DNA of 64,000 bases, from positions 2,656,001 to 2,720,000 of the forward strand of contig NZ_CP133217.1 in assembly GCF_030930995.1 (NCBI RefSeq), read 5' to 3'. Origin of the DNA: Thiothrix subterranea. Lineage in GTDB: Bacteria > Pseudomonadota > Gammaproteobacteria > Thiotrichales > Thiotrichaceae. The notes below the pieces were generated by a model. It did no database searches and had not been told where the DNA came from. It saw nothing but the letters and a program-made list of their open reading frames with translations. This document shows, piece by piece, positions 60,301 to 64,000 of this stretch (its first letter is position 1; every line of letters starts with the position of its first letter). The translations under genes were made by a program, and so were the position numbers.

Positions 60301-60789
60301 GCGGTATTCCGCGAGTTCTATAAGCATCAGCAAGAATACGGCGAAATTAGCCATCTGCCGACTTCGCTGTTCTTCTACGGCTTGAAGCTGAATGAGGAAG
60401 TGCTGGTTGATTTGGGACGCGGTAAGGTGCTGATTATCCGCTTGCTGTACCGTTCGCCGACGGATGAGAACGGTATGTGTGGCGTGACATTTGACTTCAA
60501 CGGGCAAATTCGTGCGGTGCAAATCCGCGATTTGTCGGTGAAGCCGACTCGTGCGACTAACCGCAAAGCGGTTGATCCGAATGAAGTCGGTACATCTTTG
60601 CAGGGCAAGCTCTCCGCCATTATGGTTAAAGCGGGCGATGAGGTAGAGCAGAATGCGCCGCTGTTTGTGATTGAGGCGATGAAGATGGAAACCACGATTA
60701 CTGCGCCAGAAGCAGGTAAGGTGAAGAAAGTTCACTTGCAGGCTGGGGAGCTGGTCGAGCAGGGCGATTTGGTCGTCGAGTTCGAGTGA
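57346..60789 (+). CDS. pyc: pyruvate carboxylase
   Basis: This 1147-residue enzyme carboxylates pyruvate to oxaloacetate. Domains in order are biotin carboxylase (about 1-455, with GGGGRGMRV and EVNPRVQVEHTITEEITG) and carboxyltransferase (about 540-805, with DTTLRDAHQSLLATRVRTDDM and IHLHTHDTASIQSATLLKA). The PYC/OADA domain follows (to about 1050), then biotinyl carrier with EAMKMET near 1112. The ATG at 57346 follows AAGGTAG. It would refill the TCA cycle when the pyruvate from the Entner-Doudoroff route is the carbon source. Confidence 0.97.
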   Translation: MTRSIKKLLVANRGEIAIRILRAAAELKLCTVSIYTYEDRFSPHRYKADEAYQIGKDDEPLKPYLDIEAIIETAKRHHVDAIHPGYGFLSENVRFAQRCREEGIIFVGPTPEAMQRLGDKVAAKENAITAGLPVIEDSREPLDTVEIARREADRIGYPLMLKAASGGGGRGMRVLRDPSQLEGAYHDARNEALKAFGDATVFLEKYIDSPKHIEIQILGDTHGNLVHLYERDCSVQRRFQKVVEVAPSTSLKDETRENLYKYALAITRHVDYSCAGTVEFLVDKDERIYFIEVNPRVQVEHTITEEITGIDIVRSQILIAGGARLDDPEIGIPNQESVECNGYAVQCRITTEDPENGFKPDYGTIIAYRSSGGFGVRLDAGAAYPGAKVSPFFDSMLVKVTTWGRTLEGAANRNLRALQEFRIRGVKTNIGFLENVLQHEVFTTGKCAVTFIDNHPELFHTALRFDRGTKTLKFIGNVTVNGNPDVKYVDPNKHFRKPIIPDFDKLGAYPKGSKNLLDEMGAEKFCQWVKDQPNIFYTDTTLRDAHQSLLATRVRTDDMMKIAEGLAKNHPQLFSLELWGGATFDVAMRFLHECPWDRLKLLREAIPNILFQMLFRGSNAVGYTAYPDNVVEAFIEKSWENGIDVFRIFDSLNWIEGMRKSIQCVRERTGGIAEGTICYTGDVLNKDPSNKFNLQYYLDLAKQLEDAGAHMLAVKDMAGVLKPYAATTLITALKESVNIPIHLHTHDTASIQSATLLKAIEAGVDIVDGCMSSMSGLTSQVNLNSLIAAMEGQPREQPYNLKSLNAYANYWEDVREMYYPFESGLKAGTAEVYNHEIPGGQYSNLRPQAIALGLEHKFEEVKENYAVVNRMFGDIVKVTPSSKVVGDMAIYMTSNGLTEQDVMERGRTLAFPDSVIDLFKGGLGQVPGGFPKDLSDIILKGEKPYTGRPNDHLKPVDLDAAFEAFKQEFDPEQTFLDFLSFTMYPAVFREFYKHQQEYGEISHLPTSLFFYGLKLNEEVLVDLGRGKVLIIRLLYRSPTDENGMCGVTFDFNGQIRAVQIRDLSVKPTRATNRKAVDPNEVGTSLQGKLSAIMVKAGDEVEQNAPLFVIEAMKMETTITAPEAGKVKKVHLQAGELVEQGDLVVEFE

Positions 60790-60800
60790 TGTAACGTTAA

Positions 60801-60835
60801 AGAAGCCCCTCGAAGGTTAGGAGGGGTTTCTTTTC
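60801..60835. terminator. bidirectional terminator between pyc and the Uma2 gene
   Basis: GAAGCCCCTC (60802-60811) pairs with GAGGGGTTTC (60821-60830), with one G-U pair, and is followed by TTTTCTT on the plus strand. On the minus strand it is followed by TTCTTT. It serves both convergent genes. Confidence 0.85.
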
Positions 60836-61312
60836 TTAACGGAAAATCTTGGTTTTGATGTCCGGTGCAAACTTGCTCTGTTCAATCTGTCCAACATGGG
60901 CGAATATTTCCATGCGATTATTCTCGTACACCACCCACACTTCCTGCGCCCCTTTGGCGAGGTAAAGTTCCACTTTTTCCGCAATTTCTATTTTGGAGTT
61001 GGAGGGTGATACGATTTCAACGCACAGCTCCGGCGCTTTAGGGTACGGTGTGACATAGCCAAATTCCGCAATGAAAGCCGCTGAAGCCCACGCTACATCC
61101 GCCACTTTTACACCTTCTGAGGTTTGAATCGAACATTCCGTGATGACTTCGCCTTCGGGTTGGCGTTGCCACAATGCACCCGCAATACGCCCTTGAAACC
61201 TACCGTGGCTGTTAGAGGCGGGACTCATCAACAGCTTGCCAAACTTATTCAGTTCGATCTTGAACGGTAAATTTTGCAGTAATGGGTTGTCGATAACTTC
61301 TGACCATTCCAT
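60836..61312 (-). CDS. Uma2-family (DUF820) protein
   Basis: This 158-residue protein matches the Uma2 family, a PD-(D/E)xK nuclease-like fold. The putative metal-site residues fall in VKVADVAWAS (Asp), PELCVEIVSPSNS (Glu) and KVELYLAKGAQEVWVVYENN (Glu/Lys helix). Uma2 proteins are numerous in cyanobacteria and filamentous sulfur bacteria; their function is unknown and nuclease activity is inferred from fold only. It stands alone between pyc and the opp permeases. Confidence 0.85.
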   Translation of the reverse strand: MEWSEVIDNPLLQNLPFKIELNKFGKLLMSPASNSHGRFQGRIAGALWQRQPEGEVITECSIQTSEGVKVADVAWASAAFIAEFGYVTPYPKAPELCVEIVSPSNSKIEIAEKVELYLAKGAQEVWVVYENNRMEIFAHVGQIEQSKFAPDIKTKIFR

Positions 61313-61371
61313 TGTGATGCCCTAGTGTGACGGATTACGCCAACAGTTTAGCACGGTTTTTTAACGCTGTT

Positions 61372-62211
61372 TCATCCCCCTTTCGGATCCAACGCATCCC
61401 GTAAACCATCGCCTAAAAAATTAAGGCAGAACAACGTCACCGCCAAAAATCCAGCCGGAAACAATAACATCCACGGCGCAGTTTCCATTTGTGCCGCCCC
61501 TTCTGCAATCAATACGCCCCAACTGGTGAGCGGCTCTTGCACCCCCAAGCCTAAAAAGCTCAAAAACGATTCAAATAAAATCACTTGTGGCACGGTCAAG
61601 GTGGCATACACAATCACTGATCCCAAGGTATTGGGGACGATATGACGGCGAATAATCCCAAAATGATTCACGCCGCTGACCCGTGCGGCTTCCACAAAAG
61701 CGCGACCTTTCAAGGATAAGGCTTGCCCCCGCACAATTCGCGCCATGGTCAGCCATTCCACCGCGCCAATTGCCACGAAGATCAGGAAAATGCTGCGCCC
61801 GAAATACACCATCAGCAAAATCACAAAAAACATAAAGGGCAGGGCATACAACACATCCACCAGCCGCATCATCAGCGCATCGGTGCGCCCACCCAAATAC
61901 CCCGCCGTTGCCCCATACAAAACGCCGATCAGCAAACTGACCGAGGTTGCCGCCAAGCCCACCATTAACGAAATCTGCCCACCGATCAATGTACGCACGA
62001 ACAAATCCCGTCCATTCGCATCCGTTCCAAACCAGAATCCCTGCGCGGCATCGGGCGGAATTCCCATGGCATCCCAATAAATTTCGTCGTAAGGATGCGG
62101 GCTAAACAACGGCCCTAACACACACAAGACGGCAATCAGCAGCAAGACGATGGCGCTGCCGACCGCCATTTTATTGCGCAATAAGCGCTGCCATGCTTTG
62201 TGTTTAATCAT
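61372..62211 (-). CDS. OppC-type ABC transporter permease
   Basis: This 279-residue peptide/nickel-type permease has an N-terminal KHKAWQRLLRNKMAVGSAIVLLLIAVL membrane segment and the FWFGTDANGRDLFVRTLIGGQISLMVG periplasmic loop. The EAA loop VEAARVSGVNHFGIIRRHIVPNTLG and the end GDGLRDALDPKGG are typical of OppC/DppC. It overlaps the OppB-type gene by 8 bases. No binding-protein or ATPase genes lie beside it within the window. Confidence 0.93.
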   Translation of the reverse strand: MIKHKAWQRLLRNKMAVGSAIVLLLIAVLCVLGPLFSPHPYDEIYWDAMGIPPDAAQGFWFGTDANGRDLFVRTLIGGQISLMVGLAATSVSLLIGVLYGATAGYLGGRTDALMMRLVDVLYALPFMFFVILLMVYFGRSIFLIFVAIGAVEWLTMARIVRGQALSLKGRAFVEAARVSGVNHFGIIRRHIVPNTLGSVIVYATLTVPQVILFESFLSFLGLGVQEPLTSWGVLIAEGAAQMETAPWMLLFPAGFLAVTLFCLNFLGDGLRDALDPKGG

Positions 62212-63124
62212 AACGCACCCTCGGATCCATCCAGCCGTAAATCACATCCACCAGCAAATTCATCAAAATAATCAACACGCCGTAAAAGATCACCACGCCC
62301 ATGACCAAGGTGTAATCTCGGTTCAATGCCCCCTGCACAAAATGCCGCCCGATGCCCGGAATCCCGAAAATCTGCTCAATCACTACCGACCCGGTAATAA
62401 TCGCCGCTGTCGCAGGCCCCAGCCAAGACAATACTGGCAGCAATGCCCCTTTTAACACATGCCGCCACACAATCAGCCGCAAGGGTAAACCTTTCGCAAC
62501 AGCGGTACGAATATGCGGGCTAGACAGCGTTTCCAGCACACTGGCACGTATTAGCCGCGCTGCATACGCTATTTGCGGTAATGCCAGCGCAATTACCGGC
62601 AACACGGCTGATTTCCAGCCTTGATCCCAACCAGCTACCGGCAGCCAATGCAAAAATACCCCAAACACCAACGCCAATAACGGTGCCATTACAAAATTAG
62701 GCACAGTAATACCCGTCATGGACACTGCCATCACCGCATGATCGAGCGCACGGTTGTGATGCAACGCCGCCAACATTCCCGCCGGAATCCCAATCAGCAA
62801 GGCAAGCAACATCGCAAACACCCCCAATTGCAAAGACACCGGAAACCCTTCCGCAATCAAGCTGCTGACGCTGTGATCCTTGTACTTAAACGACGGGCCC
62901 AAATCCCCCTGCAATACATTGAGCAAATAATACCCGTATTGCACCGGCAACGGCCTATCCAAGTGGTAAGCGCGTTCCATATTCGCCGCAATTTCCGGTG
63001 GCATGGGGCGTTCGGTATCAAACGGCCCGCCCGGTGCTAAGCGGATTAAAAAGAACGCCAACGTGATGATCACTAGCAAGGTGGGCAGCGCACCTAGCAA
63101 GCGTTTAACGACATACTGCAACAT
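62204..63124 (-). CDS. OppB-type ABC transporter permease
   Basis: This 306-residue permease has the OppB/DppB start MLQYVVKRLLGALPTLLVIITLAFFLIRLAPGGPFD, six membrane segments, the EAA loop HIRTAVAKGLPLRLIVWRHVLKGALLPVLS and the end IYGWMDPRVRYD. It pairs with the OppC-type protein. Upstream of its ATG is a 134-base divergent region shared with the ArsR-family gene. Confidence 0.93.
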   Translation of the reverse strand: MLQYVVKRLLGALPTLLVIITLAFFLIRLAPGGPFDTERPMPPEIAANMERAYHLDRPLPVQYGYYLLNVLQGDLGPSFKYKDHSVSSLIAEGFPVSLQLGVFAMLLALLIGIPAGMLAALHHNRALDHAVMAVSMTGITVPNFVMAPLLALVFGVFLHWLPVAGWDQGWKSAVLPVIALALPQIAYAARLIRASVLETLSSPHIRTAVAKGLPLRLIVWRHVLKGALLPVLSWLGPATAAIITGSVVIEQIFGIPGIGRHFVQGALNRDYTLVMGVVIFYGVLIILMNLLVDVIYGWMDPRVRYD

Positions 63125-63186
63125 ACAACCCTTATCTTTCTGAGATTTAACCGTGACAAAACCTTCAAAAGCTCCTACACTTCAGT

Positions 63187-63203
63187 TTATTATAATATTC
63201 TAA
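63187..63203. promoter_or_regulatory. palindrome over a TATAAT, likely ArsR-family operator
   Basis: TTATTATAATATTCTAA is a 17-bp palindrome with 6 of 8 positions matching in each half. It contains a perfect TATAAT (63191-63196). It lies in the divergent region between the opp permeases and the arsR-family gene, where a metal- or thiol-sensing repressor would bind. Confidence 0.45.
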
Positions 63204-63258
63204 TCAACCATCAACCCCGCTAGATTTTCCATTGAGACTAACCTAGGAAGGGTTAATT

Positions 63259-63573
63259 ATGCACACATCAGAACACAGTATTATGGTTAATGGCATTCCG
63301 ATACAAGAAGACGATATCGAATATGCAAGCCGTTCCCTCAAAGCCGCGTCTCATCCATTGCGCTTAAAAATCATGTGTTTACTCTCACAACATGAGATGA
63401 CAGTGCAAGATATTGTGGATCATGTCGGCACGAGTCAAAGCAATGTTTCCCAACATTTAGCGATCATGCGTGACAAGGGCTTGTTGTCTTCGCATCGGGT
63501 GGCTAATCGTGTCTATTACTGCCTTGCTGAATCCCGCCGTGCTTTGTTACAAGCGTGTTCTTCGCTCCGTTAG
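63259..63573 (+). CDS. ArsR-family regulator, possible persulfide sensor
   Basis: This 104-residue winged-helix protein has the recognition region DIVDHVGTSQSNVSQHLAIMRDKGLL (about residues 51-76). Cysteines occur at 40 (IMCLLS), 88 and 100. Cys40 and Cys100 fall at the positions of the cysteine pair in YgaV/BigR-type sulfide sensors (family knowledge, aligned by eye). The classical ELCVCDL arsenic motif is absent. GGAAGGG lies 8 bases upstream of the ATG. A short gap follows before a membrane gene. Confidence 0.85.
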   Translation: MHTSEHSIMVNGIPIQEDDIEYASRSLKAASHPLRLKIMCLLSQHEMTVQDIVDHVGTSQSNVSQHLAIMRDKGLLSSHRVANRVYYCLAESRRALLQACSSLR

Positions 63574-63710
63574 TCTGAAATAATCAGTGGAGCGGTTTAC
63601 TGAGTCTATTCATCTTGATTATGGTTGTCTCTTAATGCGTGTGCAATTCAAAATATGCGCTACAATAGTCTGCATGTGTATGATGTGAATTACATAATTA
63701 AGGAAAATAA

Positions 63711-64000
63711 GTGAACACAAGTTATCTAAGCTTAGCCAGCCTAGGCAAAAATCATTGGTGGCGTTATGCGCTTGGCTTATTAGTCATTGCGATTTTTTGG
63801 CAGGTATTGGGTGCTATTCCGTTAGGAATCATGGTGGTTATGTTGCTAGGTGATGATGACCCTAACACGAATGTCGATCTGAGCACCTTGCAGTTTGAGG
63901 GGGTCAATAGCTTGTGGCCTTATTTGGGAATTAATTTCACCCTGCTGGCGATGTTGCTGGGCGTGTTTGTGACGGTGCGTTTTTTGCACAAACGTTATTT
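63711..64000 (+). CDS. membrane protein, 5' part only (possible CPBP-type)
   Basis: A reading frame starts with GTG at 63711, with AGGAAA 5 bases upstream, and runs off the window end. The first 96 residues contain two membrane segments (about 20-45 and 75-93) and an acidic loop (GDDDPNTNVDLST). The start KNHWWRYALGLLVIAIFWQVLG resembles CPBP (CAAX-type) intramembrane protease proteins, but the catalytic region is outside the window, so this is tentative. Confidence 0.6.
   Translation, partial: MNTSYLSLASLGKNHWWRYALGLLVIAIFWQVLGAIPLGIMVVMLLGDDDPNTNVDLSTLQFEGVNSLWPYLGINFTLLAMLLGVFVTVRFLHKRY

Noticed and set aside
59680-60735. 351-residue antisense open frame in pyc
   Set aside because: The pyc frame is unmistakable; the antisense product is Arg/His/Gln-rich without motifs.
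60836-61312. Uma2 protein as part of a defence or toxin-antitoxin system
   Set aside because: It has no partner gene; neighbours are pyc and transporter permeases.

Overview
The window is chromosomal DNA of a gammaproteobacterium. The neighbourhoods lptD-surA-pdxA, aroQ-accB-accC-prmA, wrbA-DUF2069-ispF and gluQ-dksA are typical of that class. A DsrS-like gene close to cysG, and sugar ABC operons beside an otherwise housekeeping gene set, suggest a sulfur-oxidising member of the Thiotrichales such as Thiothrix. That placement is inferred from protein resemblance and gene order and was not tested by a search. I saw no tRNA, rRNA, CRISPR array, insertion sequence, integrase or replication origin. 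Gene density is high, with many ATGA or TGATG stop/start overlaps.

Layout. 0.1-1.8 kb (+): wrbA, a DUF2069 membrane protein, ispF and phhB. 1.8-10.3 kb (-): a HEAT-repeat protein, gluQ, dksA, a zinc-ribbon/DUF3426 protein, prmA-accC-accB-aroQ, a HerA-like ATPase and a repeat-containing peptidoglycan-binding protein. 10.4-11.7 kb: holA (+), then a candidate small RNA with a strong terminator. 11.7-15.4 kb (-): pdxA, a SurA reduced to its chaperone domain, and lptD. 15.8 kb (+): an AT-hook/coiled-coil protein. 16.3-23.6 kb (-): dapE, then dsrS, a 78-residue protein, a five-cysteine protein, cysG, an S24-fold protein and an ArsC-like reductase as one tight operon, then tgt and an SH3 protein. 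23.7-26.2 kb (+): miaB and an AlbA_2/RecG-like protein.

26.2-52.8 kb is a dense sugar-use region. A SemiSWEET and a ROK repressor lie divergent to a long operon. That operon encodes a fructose/ribose-type importer (frcBCA), an outer-membrane porin, a PfkB sugar kinase, and the Entner-Doudoroff enzymes zwf, edd and eda. Next come glucokinase and a GtsABC-type glucose importer with its ATPase. Then come an alpha-glucoside/trehalose-type importer, glgC, two GH13 alpha-glucosidases and a LacI repressor. Together these genes would import glucose, fructose and alpha-glucosides, split the disaccharides, phosphorylate the hexoses and burn them to pyruvate. Three copies of one palindrome centred on AAAGCGCTTT mark a LacI regulon. 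A separate 31-bp palindrome overlaps the frc promoter and is the likely ROK operator. Each of the three binding-protein genes is followed by an intercistronic hairpin.

52.8-64 kb: an unrecognised conserved-looking protein, DUF2892, trpD-trpC, lgt-thyA, pyruvate carboxylase, a Uma2-family protein, two Opp-type permeases without partners, an ArsR-family regulator, and the start of a membrane protein cut by the window end.
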